Below are positions 18,809 to 28,947 of a stretch of 64,000 nucleotides of DNA, piece by piece. The position numbers and the translations under genes were made by a program. The stretch is from Rheinheimera sp. A13L (lineage in GTDB: Bacteria > Pseudomonadota > Gammaproteobacteria > Enterobacterales > Alteromonadaceae). Below the pieces are notes generated by a model. The model saw nothing but the letters and a program-made list of their open reading frames with translations, did not search any database and was not told the DNA's origin. Positions within the stretch are counted from its first letter, which is position 1; the number at the start of each line of letters is the position of its first letter. The stretch covers positions 124,001-188,000 of the forward strand of contig NZ_AFHI01000012.1 in assembly GCF_000217935.1 (NCBI RefSeq), given 5' to 3'.

Positions 18809-19561
18809 TTAGAAACCTAAACTTGATAATAAATCGTCCACATCATCCTGACCGGACACCACGTCATCACGCTCTGCTGCGTCAATAATAGGGCCTTCAG
18901 CTTCGTGACCTGCTTTTGGTTTTTTCACTACGGCTGGTCGTTCTTCCATACTTAAGTTGGTTTGACCAAAGGCCGTTAATAAACCAATTAAGCTGTCTTC
19001 CACTTCCCGGACCAATTCAATGACCCGCCGTAAAATCTGACCTGTTAAATCCTGATAATCCTGTGCCATCAATACTTCGGTCAGCCGTGCATGTAAGGTA
19101 GCAGAGTTTCCGGTGGCCTGATGCAAAAAGCCATCAAGATTATGACATAAGGCTTTGAACTCCCCGACTTTTAAGTCACGACTCATCAGTTTCTGCCAGT
19201 CTGGCAAAATTGATTGTAGATGGGAGTTCAGCTCATCGGCGATAGGAAGACAGTTTTCGACCGCATCCATCGTTTTATTCGCTGCTTGTTCTGTCATATC
19301 AATAACATGATTCAAGCGTTTTTTGGCGTCTGGAATATCATCGGCCAGTAACGAACTTAAAGATGGATCGATTTGGAAACTTTTTAGCGAGTCATGCAAT
19401 TGCCGGGTTAGTTTTCCAACCTCGGCAAATAACTCTGAAGAACCCGGGACAGCCAGCTGTTGCACCAGTTCGTTCGCAGCGTCGGTTTCACCAAACTCAA
19501 GCAATTGAACCAGTTCACGGGCCTGTTCTAAAGAAATCAAGGGTGCCGTAGCTACAGACAT
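18809..19561 (-). CDS. cheZ: CheY phosphatase CheZ
   Basis: CheZ accelerates dephosphorylation of CheY-P. The 250-residue helical protein has the conserved central block around ATLHARLTEVLMAQDYQDLTG, with the catalytic glutamine in AQDYQDLTGQ. Its C-terminus is an acidic CheY-binding peptide (QDDVDDLLSSLGF). The length is near the Vibrio norm. It lies between cheY and cheA with short spacers. Confidence 0.94.
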   Translation of the reverse strand: MSVATAPLISLEQARELVQLLEFGETDAANELVQQLAVPGSSELFAEVGKLTRQLHDSLKSFQIDPSLSSLLADDIPDAKKRLNHVIDMTEQAANKTMDAVENCLPIADELNSHLQSILPDWQKLMSRDLKVGEFKALCHNLDGFLHQATGNSATLHARLTEVLMAQDYQDLTGQILRRVIELVREVEDSLIGLLTAFGQTNLSMEERPAVVKKPKAGHEAEGPIIDAAERDDVVSGQDDVDDLLSSLGF

Positions 19562-19586
19562 GGTGTACTCCTTTGTCAGTTACGGT

Positions 19587-19970
19587 TTAACCCAGGCGTT
19601 CGAATACTTTAGCCAGTTTTTCCTGTAAGGTTGCAGCAGTAAAAGGTTTAACGATGTAACCGTTCACTCCAGCTTGTGCCGCTGCAATGATCTGTTCCTT
19701 TTTCGCTTCAGCAGTCACCATCAACACAGGAATATGTTTCAGCTTTGCATCGGCACGAATTGCACGTAACAAATCGATACCCTGCATACCTGGCATATTC
19801 CAGTCTGTGACTACAAAATCAAAATCACCATTTTGCAACATAGGCAAAGCAGTACTGCCGTCATCAGCTTCTGACACGTTGGTGAAGCCAAGATCTCTTA
19901 GCAGGTTTTTAATTATGCGTCTCATGGTTGAGAAATCATCAACCACAAGAATTTTCATATTCTTATCCAA
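19587..19970 (-). CDS. cheY: Chemotaxis response regulator CheY
   Basis: This is a stand-alone 127-residue receiver domain that switches flagellar rotation by binding Fli[21 protein letters not shown] starts at residue 5, the phospho-acceptor Asp56 is in [12 protein letters not shown], Thr is in VTAEAKK, and Lys is in VKPF. I keep the first ATG (19970), matching the length of other polar CheY proteins. It follows fliA by 42 bases. Confidence 0.96.
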   Translation of the reverse strand: MDKNMKILVVDDFSTMRRIIKNLLRDLGFTNVSEADDGSTALPMLQNGDFDFVVTDWNMPGMQGIDLLRAIRADAKLKHIPVLMVTAEAKKEQIIAAAQAGVNGYIVKPFTAATLQEKLAKVFERLG

Positions 19971-20012
19971 AATCCCCTCCGGTGAGAGCCCAAGCTGGAC
20001 TAACTCAAACTA

Positions 20013-20732
20013 TTACAACCAATCCTGCATTCTGGAGCGTAAGCGCACCAGCGCCTGACTATGAATTTGACTGACCCTGGACTCACTGACATCCAGCACA
20101 GCACCAATCTCTTTCAAATTTAGTTCGTCATTATAATACAGCGACAACACTATAGCTTCTCGCTCCGGTAAGCTACTGATATTTTTTATCAACGCTTGTT
20201 GAAATGCATCAGTTGCCTGTTGTTCGAACAAATGATCTTCATCTTTATCATTTGCCGTCACCAACACATCATCCGAGATGCCCAGATCTTCAATGCCAAT
20301 AATGCGGCCACTGCTGGCGTCACTCAGCATATGATGATACTCATCTAAAGATATATCAAGTTTTTCAGCAACTTCACTATCTTTTACATCACGACCCAGT
20401 TCAGATTCAAGCTCAGAAATGGCTTCAGCTATCATGCGGGAATTGCGGTGGACAGAGCGTGGAGTCCAGTCGCCACGGCGAATCTCATCCAGCATAGAGC
20501 CACGGATACGAATTCCAGCAAAGGTTTCAAAGCTTGCACCTTTGCTGCCATCAAAATTCTTTGCAGCTTCAATCAGGCCTATCATACCGGATTGAATTAA
20601 ATCATCGACTAACACACTGGCGGGTAAACGGGCTAACAAGTGGTAGGCAATACGTTTTACCAGAGGCGCATGCCGCTCAATCATTTGAGTCAGTTGATCC
20701 GCGGCACCGTAGGCCGCAAGTTTGCTATTCAA
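20013..20732 (-). CDS. fliA: Flagellar sigma-28 factor FliA
   Basis: FliA directs transcription of late flagellar and chemotaxis genes. The 239-residue sigma-70 family protein has region 2 (LVDDLIQSGMIGLIEAAKNFD...FETFAGIRIRGSMLDEIR), region 3 (DSEVAEKLDISLDEYH) and region 4 (LPEREAIVLSLYYNDELNLKEIGAVLDVSESRVSQIHSQAL). Its start overlaps the flhG stop by four bases. It would be held in check by FlgM, which is not in this window. Confidence 0.96.
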   Translation of the reverse strand: MNSKLAAYGAADQLTQMIERHAPLVKRIAYHLLARLPASVLVDDLIQSGMIGLIEAAKNFDGSKGASFETFAGIRIRGSMLDEIRRGDWTPRSVHRNSRMIAEAISELESELGRDVKDSEVAEKLDISLDEYHHMLSDASSGRIIGIEDLGISDDVLVTANDKDEDHLFEQQATDAFQQALIKNISSLPEREAIVLSLYYNDELNLKEIGAVLDVSESRVSQIHSQALVRLRSRMQDWL

Positions 20733-21613
20733 ACCAGACCTCTCGCTTCAGGTTGTTGTACCAATTGTTCCAAAAAGAATTCCAGATGCCCGGAAGCAAC
20801 AGGTGGTACAGGCCATTGTACAGCGCGGGTGGCTAAGGTGCGGATAGCCAAAGACGCCGGAGTTTTTGGAAAAGCATCGACAAAAGCTTTTTGCTTACGC
20901 GCTGCTTTTCTGACATTTTCATCAAAAGGTATAGTAGCTACTAATTCGAGGCTGACATCTAAAAAACGATCGGTCACCCGGCTTAGTTTAGCAAACAATT
21001 CCTGACCTTCTTTTAAACTGCGCACCATATTGGCGACAATTTTAAAACGTTGCACACCATGTTCCCGGCTTAAGATTTTCATCAGGGCATAAGCGTCAGT
21101 GATGGAAGAGGGTTCATCACAGACCACCACCAATACATCCTGAGAGGCACGGGAGAAACTTAACACCATATCGGAAATGCCTGCTGCAGTATCGACCAGC
21201 AACACATCAAAACGGGTGCGCATTTCACTAAAAGCACGAATAAGACCTGCGTGTTCTACTGGCTTTAATTCGGTCATGGACTGAGTACCTGAAGTCGCTG
21301 GTACAATTTTAATACCAAAAGGACCTTCAATCAGAATGTCATCCAGCTCAGCTTCACCGGATAACACATGAAATAAATTTTGCTGAACCCTAAGTCCAAG
21401 CATCACGTCACAGTTCGCCAACCCAAGGTCGGCGTCCAGTACTAATACTTTTTTGCCCAGCTGTGCCATAGCCATGGCGAGGTTCAAGGTGACGTTGGTT
21501 TTACCGACGCCGCCTTTACCACCTGTCACTGCTATCACTTTTACCATCTGTTGCTGTTGGTTCATTCTTCTCAGGCCACTGGCTTGATCATCATTCATCG
21601 GAAGATTATGCAT
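20729..21613 (-). CDS. flhG: Flagellar number regulator FlhG (FleN), MinD-like ATPase
   Basis: FlhG limits the number of polar flagella, acting against FlhF and the master regulator. The 294-residue protein has a short N-terminal helix (ASGLRRMNQQQQ, resembling the DQA-x-LR motif that binds FlhF), then deviant Walker A (VTGGKGGVGKTNVTLNLA), VLDADLGLANCDVMLGL, and VDTAAGISDMVLSF. Its start overlaps flhF by eight bases. Confidence 0.95.
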   Translation of the reverse strand: MHNLPMNDDQASGLRRMNQQQQMVKVIAVTGGKGGVGKTNVTLNLAMAMAQLGKKVLVLDADLGLANCDVMLGLRVQQNLFHVLSGEAELDDILIEGPFGIKIVPATSGTQSMTELKPVEHAGLIRAFSEMRTRFDVLLVDTAAGISDMVLSFSRASQDVLVVVCDEPSSITDAYALMKILSREHGVQRFKIVANMVRSLKEGQELFAKLSRVTDRFLDVSLELVATIPFDENVRKAARKQKAFVDAFPKTPASLAIRTLATRAVQWPVPPVASGHLEFFLEQLVQQPEARGLV

Positions 21614-23012
21614 AGGTTCCTTCCACCCGGGTCACTGAATCTGAATACCACTGATAACCCGTACTACTGTTAGAGGTCCGTAACTGCTCTGCCTTGGCAA
21701 CCATTGTTTTTGCGTCTGCCATTTCGATGTCTTCAGGGACTCGTTGACCATGGGTCAAATAACTGACCGGTAACGCATTTTGTATTGCCACGTTAATGAT
21801 TTCTCCCAAACTTAAGCATTCATCAAGTTTGGTGAAAATACAACCCGCTAATGGAATACGTTTGAAATGTTCAACGGTTTCCTGCATGACGCGAGCTTGA
21901 GATGTTGCAGACAATACCAGATAACTTTTTATTTTGACACGCGAATTATGCACTAAGGACGCAAGTTTTTCTGCAAGACGAACGTCACGTTGGCTCATAC
22001 CTGCAGTATCAATCAGTATTAATTTACGTGTTTGTAACTGATTTAACAGCATGGCCAACTCTTCACTGTCTTTCACCTGTTTGACCGGACAGCCGATAAT
22101 GCGGCCAAAAGTAGCGAGCTGCTCATAAGCACCGATACGAAATGAATCAGTGGTGATTAAAGCGACCTGGTCGGCACCATGACGCTTGGCAAACTGAGCC
22201 GCCAGCTTTGCCACAGTAGTGGTTTTGCCTACGCCTGTAGGGCCAACCAGAGCGACTACGCCGCCACGACGCATAATATCGTCATTGGTGGTGATCAACT
22301 GACCGGTCAAGAGTTCCAATGCACTGTCCCAGGCTTCTGCATCGCTGATATCTTCAGGCATAAAACAAGCGATTTGATCAGCCACAGGTTCAGACAACCC
22401 CAAAGCCAGCAGCTTTTCAATCACCATGGCACGCACAGGTTCACGACGCGCCAGATCCTGCCACATCAAACCAGAGACCTGGTGTTGCAGCAATTGTTTC
22501 ATGGACGACATTTCGTTTCGCATGGCGTCAAACTGTTTTTGCATCAGTTTGGCTTGTTGCTCCTGATAACGGGTTAATTCGTTCAGATTTACAGCAGCTG
22601 CGCCGGAAGATTGACGTTCAACATCAGAGGGTGCTGAATTTGCAACCGAAAACAATGCATTGGTCGCTGCAGCCGTTTTTGCAGCCGCCATTTTATTGGC
22701 AGAGATAGCCTGAGCAGCTGCAGGTTGTTTGCTGATTTGACGGGCGAGCAAAGCTTGCAGAGAATCAGCTGGCACTTGCTCTGGCTCATCATCTACTTTG
22801 ATATTCAAACGCGCGCCTACTGCAGGCTGAGCTACAGTTTTAGGTTCAGGCACAGCCTTTGCTGGCGCGGCTTCCGGGTCAATTGCCGCCACAATTTCAA
22901 CACCACCTGCGACCTTTTTATTCGACAGAATAATGGCATCAGGGCCTAAAAACTCTTTGACTTCCGTCAGAGCGGTGCGCATATCTTTGGCAACAAAGCG
23001 TTTGATTTTCAT
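21606..23012 (-). CDS. flhF: Polar flagellar placement GTPase FlhF
   Basis: This is an SRP-family GTPase that sets the flagellum at the pole. The 468-residue protein starts MKIKRFVAKDMRTALTEVKEFLGPDAIILSNKK (B domain), then a variable Ala-rich linker, an N domain, and the G domain with VGPTGVGKTTTVAKLAAQ (G1), TTDSFRIGAYEQL, LIDTAGMSQRD (G3) and FTKLDE (G4). The length is typical for Vibrio/Shewanella. Confidence 0.96.
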   Translation of the reverse strand: MKIKRFVAKDMRTALTEVKEFLGPDAIILSNKKVAGGVEIVAAIDPEAAPAKAVPEPKTVAQPAVGARLNIKVDDEPEQVPADSLQALLARQISKQPAAAQAISANKMAAAKTAAATNALFSVANSAPSDVERQSSGAAAVNLNELTRYQEQQAKLMQKQFDAMRNEMSSMKQLLQHQVSGLMWQDLARREPVRAMVIEKLLALGLSEPVADQIACFMPEDISDAEAWDSALELLTGQLITTNDDIMRRGGVVALVGPTGVGKTTTVAKLAAQFAKRHGADQVALITTDSFRIGAYEQLATFGRIIGCPVKQVKDSEELAMLLNQLQTRKLILIDTAGMSQRDVRLAEKLASLVHNSRVKIKSYLVLSATSQARVMQETVEHFKRIPLAGCIFTKLDECLSLGEIINVAIQNALPVSYLTHGQRVPEDIEMADAKTMVAKAEQLRTSNSSTGYQWYSDSVTRVEGTYA

Positions 23013-23022
23013 AGCTTAACTC

Positions 23023-25128
23023 CTAATTCGACTGGCCTACCACACTGACAATACGGATTTGTTTGTTGTCAGGGATCTCTTGGTAGGACAAAACCCGTAA
23101 TCCTGGAATACTGTATTTCACGAATCGTGCCATAACTGATCGCAGAATACCGGAAGTCAATAAAACTGCAGGTTCACCAGCTAATTCCTGATTCTGACAG
23201 GCAGTGGCCAAAGATTGCTGTATACGTTCTGCCAGGCCTGGTTCTATGCCTGCACCGTCATTTCCGGCCGATTGCATCGACTGATGTAGCATCTGCTCCA
23301 AATCAGGCGCAAAGGTGATCACAGGCACTTCAGGCGCACTGCCAACCACTTCCTGAACAATCAATCGTTTAAGCGCTACACGGCAAGACGCGGTTAAGAC
23401 GTCAACATCCTGACTCTTCGATCCATAGTCCACCAAAGTTTGTACTATGGTACGCATATCCCGGATAGGCACACCTTCGTGCAGCAGGTTCTGCAGCACT
23501 TTGACCACCACAGTCAGCGGTAATGTATCAGGTACTAAAGCATCCACCAGTTTAGGCGAGGATTTCGCCAGCATATCCAGCAGATTCTGCACCTCTTCAT
23601 GACCCAGCAACTGCGCCGCATTATTGGTTAAAATCTGGCTTAAATGGGTGGCAACTACTGTTGCAGCATCCACTACTGTGTAGCCCAAGGTCTGTGCATG
23701 TTCACGCTGATTTTTGGCTATCCAGACCGCTTCTAAACCAAACGCAGGATCTTTGGTGGCTATGCCTTTGACAGTACCAAACACCTGACCCGGATTAATG
23801 GCCAGTTCGTTGTCATGCCGAAGCTCTGACTCCCCTGTAGTGACACCCATCATGGTGACACGGTAAGTGTTAGGTTCTAGATCCAGATTGTCACGGATAT
23901 GCACAGCAGGAATAAGGAATCCCAGCTCCTGAGATAATTTTTTGCGCACGCCTTTGATACGCGTCAGGAGTTCGCCGCCCTGGGCTTTATCGACCAGCGG
24001 AATTAAGCGGTAGCCGACTTCAAGGCCTATAGTGTCAACAGGTTGCACATCGTCCCAGCCGATTTCTTTGACAGGAGCCACTTCCACAGGAGTGGTCATT
24101 TCCGCCTTTTTAATAGCTGCAGCTTTTTCCGCTGTTGGGTTTTCCACTCTGTACAGGTAATACGCAGCGCCGCCAACAATAGCAGCCAGAGTTAAAAAAG
24201 CGACATGAGGCATACCAGGCACTATGCCCATAATAACCAGGATTGCTGTGGCAAGAACCAGAACTTTAAAGTTACTGAACTGGCCAGCCATTTGGGTACC
24301 AAAATCACCATCTTTGTTTTGACGGGTGACGATAATAGCTGTGCCAACCGACAATAACAGGCCTGGTATTTGTGCAACCAGACCATCGCCTATGGTCAGC
24401 AGCGTATAAATTTCAACGGCTTCCATAAAAGGTAAATCGTGCTGCACTACGCCAATCACCAGGCCACCAATAATATTGATCACCATAATCACTATGCCTG
24501 CCATCGCATCGCCTTTGACGAACTTATTCGCACCGTCCATTGAGCCGTAAAAATCAGCCTCCTCGCCTATTTCTTCCCGGCGTTTACGTGCCTGGTCTGC
24601 ATCGATAAAACCAGCGTTTAAGTCAGCGTCTATCGCCATTTGTTTGCCAGGCATAGCGTCTAAGGTAAAACGGGCCGTTACTTCAGAAATACGGGCAGCA
24701 CCAGAAGTTACAACCATCATATTGATAATGACGAGGATGATAAAAACAACAAGACCCACAGCATAGTTACCACCAATGACCACTTCACCAAAAGCCTCAA
24801 CCACTTTACCTGCCGCATCAGGACCATTATGACCTTCCAGCAAAATCACCCTGGTACTGGCAATATTCAGAGTTAAACGCATAATAGTGGCCACCAGAAT
24901 AACGCTGGGGAAAATGGCAAAATCTAATGGTTTTCTGGTGTAAATAGTGATTAAAAGTACCACTAAGCCAAGGGTAATATTAAAAGTAAATAAGATATCC
25001 AGCATCAAAGGTGGCAGAGGCAGCACGACCATAGCCAAAGCGGCCAGGATCATTAAAGGAGTGCCTATTCCTTTGATATAAGACAAAACTTCGGGGTTAA
25101 CTCGGGATAATACTTGGGTCATCGACAT
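23023..25128 (-). CDS. flhA: Flagellar export gate protein FlhA
   Basis: FlhA is the large inner-membrane component of the flagellar type III export gate and docks chaperone-substrate complexes with its cytoplasmic domain. It has 701 residues and about eight membrane helices in the first 340. The signatures include FPSVILVATIMRLTLNIAST and MPGKQMAIDADLNAGFIDAD. The C-terminal cytoplasmic domain contains LEVGYRLIPLVD. A possible sigma-54 promoter lies 37 bases upstream, making this the likely first gene of the flhA-to-DUF2802 operon. Confidence 0.97.
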   Translation of the reverse strand: MSMTQVLSRVNPEVLSYIKGIGTPLMILAALAMVVLPLPPLMLDILFTFNITLGLVVLLITIYTRKPLDFAIFPSVILVATIMRLTLNIASTRVILLEGHNGPDAAGKVVEAFGEVVIGGNYAVGLVVFIILVIINMMVVTSGAARISEVTARFTLDAMPGKQMAIDADLNAGFIDADQARKRREEIGEEADFYGSMDGANKFVKGDAMAGIVIMVINIIGGLVIGVVQHDLPFMEAVEIYTLLTIGDGLVAQIPGLLLSVGTAIIVTRQNKDGDFGTQMAGQFSNFKVLVLATAILVIMGIVPGMPHVAFLTLAAIVGGAAYYLYRVENPTAEKAAAIKKAEMTTPVEVAPVKEIGWDDVQPVDTIGLEVGYRLIPLVDKAQGGELLTRIKGVRKKLSQELGFLIPAVHIRDNLDLEPNTYRVTMMGVTTGESELRHDNELAINPGQVFGTVKGIATKDPAFGLEAVWIAKNQREHAQTLGYTVVDAATVVATHLSQILTNNAAQLLGHEEVQNLLDMLAKSSPKLVDALVPDTLPLTVVVKVLQNLLHEGVPIRDMRTIVQTLVDYGSKSQDVDVLTASCRVALKRLIVQEVVGSAPEVPVITFAPDLEQMLHQSMQSAGNDGAGIEPGLAERIQQSLATACQNQELAGEPAVLLTSGILRSVMARFVKYSIPGLRVLSYQEIPDNKQIRIVSVVGQSN

Positions 25129-25165
25129 AAAAAGCCTGACAAATTACTGACGCTACAGGCTGTTA

Positions 25166-25181
25166 TACAAAAACCGTTCCA
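25166..25181 (-). promoter_or_regulatory. Possible sigma-54 promoter of flhA
   Basis: The minus strand reads TGGAACGGTTTTTGTA, against the consensus TGGCACG-N4-TTGCW. The GG is in place, but GT replaces GC at the -12 element. It fills the short flhB-flhA gap. Confidence 0.4.
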
Positions 25182-25186
25182 CAATT

Positions 25187-26314
25187 TTAGTGACGGAACC
25201 CCTCAGGAATAGGCAACTCTTTTTCCAGTGTTTTAGGTCGTTTTCCTTTGCCTTTTTTATACATATTTAATTGATAAACATAAGCAAGAACCTGAGCCAC
25301 TGCCGCAAATAACTGTTCCGGGATAGGATGATCCAGCTCTGTGGTATAAAAAATTGAACGGGCTAAAGCAGGTGATTCGAGCACAGGCACTTTGTTTTCT
25401 TCGGCTAAACGCCGGATATAAAGTGCAATTTCATCAGCACCTTTGGCGACAACAACAGGAGCTCTGAATTTTGCCTGATCGTATTTAAGCGCTACCGCAA
25501 AGTGAGTCGGGTTCGTCACCACTACGTCTGCTGTAGGCACTGCAGCTATCATTCGACGCCGCGCAGCCTGGTACTGTAAGCTACGAATACGGCCTTTCAC
25601 CCTTGGGTCACCCTCAGAGTTTTTATATTCGTCTTTGACTTCCTGCAGCGTCATTTTCAGTTCTTTATGATGCTTCCAGAGCTGATAAGGCGTATCTATA
25701 GCCGCAACCACAATCACGCTAAAGCAAATACCAAAAAACACCCAGGCCAGAATTTCTGCCGATGCAAAAATATCTTCAGGGCTGGTCATCAGCGATAAAG
25801 CCATAATATCGTCGAAAAACGTAGACAAGAGAGCAAAAGTTAACCCCCCTATCACCAGCACCTTGGCAATACTTTTAAGCAGCTCTACCATGGCCTGTAA
25901 ACCAAACATTCGCTTAAAACCCGCAGCCGGATTCAGTTTACTCCATTTAAAACCAACAGCCTGCCAGGTGAAGTTGTAGCCGCCCACAAGCACACTGCCC
26001 ACATAAGCAGCCAGCATAATCAGCAGGAAAAACTTCAGTAAACCGGGAAATAATTCAATTAAGGCATCTCCCCAGACCGAAAACATCGAATAGGGATTAA
26101 AAATGTCTTTTTCATCCAGTGACAATAAACGACGACAAACCTCAAGTACTGAAGCGGCAATCTCTTTACCGAAAATTAACAGACCTGCCGCACTTCCCAC
26201 CAGCACAGTAAAGGTGGCCAGATCTTTAGAACGAGCAACCTGACCTTTCTTTCGGGTGTCGTCCAGTTTTTTACTGGTGGGTTCTTCGGTTTTTTCCTGA
26301 CCAGAGGTTGCCAT
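25187..26314 (-). CDS. flhB: Flagellar export switch protein FlhB
   Basis: FlhB switches export specificity from rod/hook to filament substrates after self-cleavage. It has 375 residues: a basic N-terminus (EKTEEPTSKKLDDTRKKGQV), four membrane helices, and a cytoplasmic domain with the autocleavage site NPTH at about residues 268-271 (VVVTNPTHFAVALKY). It has a normal C-terminal tail. It follows fliR by nine bases. Confidence 0.97.
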   Translation of the reverse strand: MATSGQEKTEEPTSKKLDDTRKKGQVARSKDLATFTVLVGSAAGLLIFGKEIAASVLEVCRRLLSLDEKDIFNPYSMFSVWGDALIELFPGLLKFFLLIMLAAYVGSVLVGGYNFTWQAVGFKWSKLNPAAGFKRMFGLQAMVELLKSIAKVLVIGGLTFALLSTFFDDIMALSLMTSPEDIFASAEILAWVFFGICFSVIVVAAIDTPYQLWKHHKELKMTLQEVKDEYKNSEGDPRVKGRIRSLQYQAARRRMIAAVPTADVVVTNPTHFAVALKYDQAKFRAPVVVAKGADEIALYIRRLAEENKVPVLESPALARSIFYTTELDHPIPEQLFAAVAQVLAYVYQLNMYKKGKGKRPKTLEKELPIPEGFRH

Positions 26315-26323
26315 GCAGCTCTC

Positions 26324-27097
26324 CTAGCAACCAATTAACTTGCAGGTGTATTCAATACCATGCTGCCAGTTCAGGTTAAAATGAAACAAAAAGGTATCCA
26401 TGGTCATCCACATGATTAATAAACCAGCCAACATGCTGATAGGCATACCAATAGAGAAAATATTCAACTGAGGTGCAGTACGGGTTAGTACACCAAAAGC
26501 AATGTTGACCACCAGCATAGCGGTGACAGGAGCCAAGGTAATGGCAAGGGCGGTGACAATAATCCAGCTGCCGAATTCAGCCACTTGCCAGTATTTATTG
26601 ACATCAAGCCACTCGCCATTAATAGGCAAAGTTTCAAAACTGAACACCACCATTTGAAACATAATCAGATGGCCGTCGTACACCAGAAACAATAAGGTCG
26701 CTAAAATCAGATAAAACTGGCCTATAGCCGGCACTGAAATACCGTTGGCCGGATCAGCCATGGCAGCAAAACCTAAACCTGTTTGAGTGGCCAGAATTTG
26801 GCCAGCCGTGACAAAAGCCTGCACAAAAATTTGTGAAATAAAGCCTATGGCCAAACCTATCAGAATTTGCTGGATCATTTGCACCACCAGATTCAGCGAC
26901 ATCAGATTCACGTCTTTGACCGGTGGTACCACAGGCATAATCATCACAATAAAGGCTGCACAAAATGCAGCTTTGACGCGGGTAGGAATATTTTTTGCAC
27001 CAAAGGCCACCATAATAAACATCATGGCTGAAACTCTGGCAAAAGGCAGCATAAAGTCAGCAATAACCTGCAGTAACTGCTGTAATGGGTATTCCAT
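26324..27097 (-). CDS. fliR: Flagellar export apparatus protein FliR
   Basis: This 257-residue hydrophobic export-gate protein has about six membrane segments. ADPANGISVPAIGQFYLILATLLFLVYDGH is the most conserved stretch of the family. It overlaps the fliQ stop by one base and is part of the fliPQR core complex. Confidence 0.95.
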   Translation of the reverse strand: MEYPLQQLLQVIADFMLPFARVSAMMFIMVAFGAKNIPTRVKAAFCAAFIVMIMPVVPPVKDVNLMSLNLVVQMIQQILIGLAIGFISQIFVQAFVTAGQILATQTGLGFAAMADPANGISVPAIGQFYLILATLLFLVYDGHLIMFQMVVFSFETLPINGEWLDVNKYWQVAEFGSWIIVTALAITLAPVTAMLVVNIAFGVLTRTAPQLNIFSIGMPISMLAGLLIMWMTMDTFLFHFNLNWQHGIEYTCKLIGC

Positions 27098-27366
27098 CAG
27101 CTAATAACCGAAGGAATGCTCATGTAGAGCCTCTCGGTGTAATCCATAATGGTTTGGGTTAACCAATGGCCACCAAACATCAGCGCCAGCAAAGTGACAA
27201 TTAAACGCGGTAAAAAGCTTAAGGTTTGTTCGTTGATGGACGTGGCAGCCTGAAAGATAGATACAATTAAGCCGACGATCAGAGACGGAACTATGGCCAT
27301 GGAGACTATTAAAATCACCAGCCAAAGCGCGTCGCTTAAAATATCAACAAAAACCTCTGGACTCAT
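27097..27366 (-). CDS. fliQ: Flagellar export apparatus protein FliQ
   Basis: This 89-residue protein has two membrane helices ([22 protein letters not shown] and [15 protein letters not shown]) joined by the conserved [19 protein letters not shown] loop. It matches FliQ in length and pattern. It overlaps fliP by four bases (ATGA-type). Confidence 0.96.
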   Translation of the reverse strand: MSPEVFVDILSDALWLVILIVSMAIVPSLIVGLIVSIFQAATSINEQTLSFLPRLIVTLLALMFGGHWLTQTIMDYTERLYMSIPSVIS

Positions 27367-28109
27367 GTACCCACTCCGTAGCTGGTGGCTAAAGTCCCCA
27401 TCACCAGTAACCAGCCATCCACTAACACAAACATCATCAGCTTAAAGGGCAAGGCAATAATCATGGGTGATAACATCATCATACCCATGGCCATCAGAAT
27501 ACTGGCAACCACTAAGTCGATGATCAAAAAAGGAATAAAGATCATAAAACCAATCTGGAAAGCTGTTTTTAACTCACTGGTAACAAAAGCAGGGATCACC
27601 ACTGTGATAGGTAAATCTGCCACATTGTCGACTCTGGGTGTGCCAGCTATTTCAGCAAAAGTTTCTAAGTCTTTCATCCGGGTCTGATGCAGCATAAAAG
27701 CTTTCATCGGCTTTATGGCTTCATCAAAGGCCTGAATAGAAGTCATTTCTTCAGCCAGATAAGGTTGCAGGGCTTTTTGATTCACCTCATCAAAGACTGG
27801 CGCCATAATAAAAAAGGTCATAAAAAGCGTGATGCCAATCAAGACCTGGTTGGATGGCGAGGATTGCAAACCTATGGCCTGACGCAAAATAGCCAGCACC
27901 ACGATAATACGGGTAAAGCTGGTCATCATGATCACCATGGCAGGCAGGAAACTCAGGGCTGTCATGACAGCCAGAACCTGCAGCGTTACGCTGTAGTCCT
28001 GTGAACCATCCGGATTGGTGGTGACTGATAAAGCGGACAAAGAGCCGCCTTGCTGTGCCAGCAAATCAGGGGATAAAAGTAAAAGTACTATCGCAAGTAA
28101 TGGCCACAT
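27363..28109 (-). CDS. fliP: Flagellar export apparatus protein FliP
   Basis: FliP is the major subunit of the FliPQR export pore. The 248-residue protein has a cleavable-type N-terminal hydrophobic segment (ending LLAQQGG), then [41 protein letters not shown] and a C-terminal membrane pair. Its start directly follows the fliO stop. Confidence 0.97.
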   Translation of the reverse strand: MWPLLAIVLLLLSPDLLAQQGGSLSALSVTTNPDGSQDYSVTLQVLAVMTALSFLPAMVIMMTSFTRIIVVLAILRQAIGLQSSPSNQVLIGITLFMTFFIMAPVFDEVNQKALQPYLAEEMTSIQAFDEAIKPMKAFMLHQTRMKDLETFAEIAGTPRVDNVADLPITVVIPAFVTSELKTAFQIGFMIFIPFLIIDLVVASILMAMGMMMLSPMIIALPFKLMMFVLVDGWLLVMGTLATSYGVGT

Positions 28110-28556
28110 TTAAGAGTTCGACTTCTGTTTTTGTAGTAATGCCTGAAATTGAGTGCGCCAGTCTGGCGCGGCCGCATCATCAACCAGTGGCTGTTCTAAC
28201 TCAAACAGCATATTGATCTGGTTCGCTGTTACACCTAATACCCTTTGTTTGCCCTGCACTTCAATCACAAGCAAACGTTCACGCGGACCCAGCATCACCG
28301 AACTAATAATTTTTACATGGCTGGAGCCTGGTAACTTTATAGCCAGCTTTTTATACAACCAGGCCAAACCAAACAACAACCCCAGCACAATAATTAAAGA
28401 GCCAAACACATTCATAATGGTCATGGCATTCATGCCGTTGCCCTGGGCTGAAGGTGCTGCAGTGGCCGTAACTTCAGCGACAGTTTCAGCAGCAAGTACC
28501 AGAAAAGGGCTGAAAGTGCTCAGACTGAATGCCAGAAGGCGAAAACCTGACCGCAT
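28110..28556 (-). CDS. fliO: Flagellar export accessory protein FliO
   Basis: The 148-residue protein has an N-terminal signal-like helix, a membrane segment (VFGSLIIVLGLLFGLAWLYKKL, about residues 50-70) and a small cytoplasmic domain (VKIISSVMLGPRERLLVIEVQGKQRVLGVT) typical of FliO, which assists FliP assembly. It overlaps fliN by one base. Confidence 0.93.
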   Translation of the reverse strand: MRSGFRLLAFSLSTFSPFLVLAAETVAEVTATAAPSAQGNGMNAMTIMNVFGSLIIVLGLLFGLAWLYKKLAIKLPGSSHVKIISSVMLGPRERLLVIEVQGKQRVLGVTANQINMLFELEQPLVDDAAAPDWRTQFQALLQKQKSNS

Positions 28557-28945
28557 TAGCGTAACTTCTTAATACGTTCAATCTGACTGATCACGTCGGT
28601 CAGACGAATACCAAATTTGTCGTTCACCACAACCACTTCGCCGTGAGCAATCAAAGTACCGTTTACCAATACGTCCAGCGGTTCACCAGCCAGACGTTCC
28701 AGCTCCACCACTGAGCCCTGGTTCAGTTGCAGTAAGTTACGAATACTGATTTTGGCGCGACCTACTTCCATTGAAATGGTGACTGGTATATCTAAAATAG
28801 TATCGAGTTTACGTTTTTCATCTACAGTAAGTTGTGCAGGTTCTTCTTTGAGTTCATCCAGCTCTACTGCCGATACTCCGGTATCCACTTCAGCTTCAGC
28901 TAAAGCTGCCGCCCATTCGTCCATGGTATCTTGTTCATTCGCCAT
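28556..28945 (-). CDS. fliN: Flagellar motor switch protein FliN
   Basis: The 129-residue C-ring protein has an acidic N-terminal extension (about 45 residues) and a SpoA domain: ILDIPVTISMEVGRAKISIRNLLQLNQGSVVELERLAGEPLDV. CheY-P binding and export docking occur on this ring in other bacteria. It lies two bases from fliM. Confidence 0.97.
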   Translation of the reverse strand: MANEQDTMDEWAAALAEAEVDTGVSAVELDELKEEPAQLTVDEKRKLDTILDIPVTISMEVGRAKISIRNLLQLNQGSVVELERLAGEPLDVLVNGTLIAHGEVVVVNDKFGIRLTDVISQIERIKKLR

Positions 28946-28947
28946 GA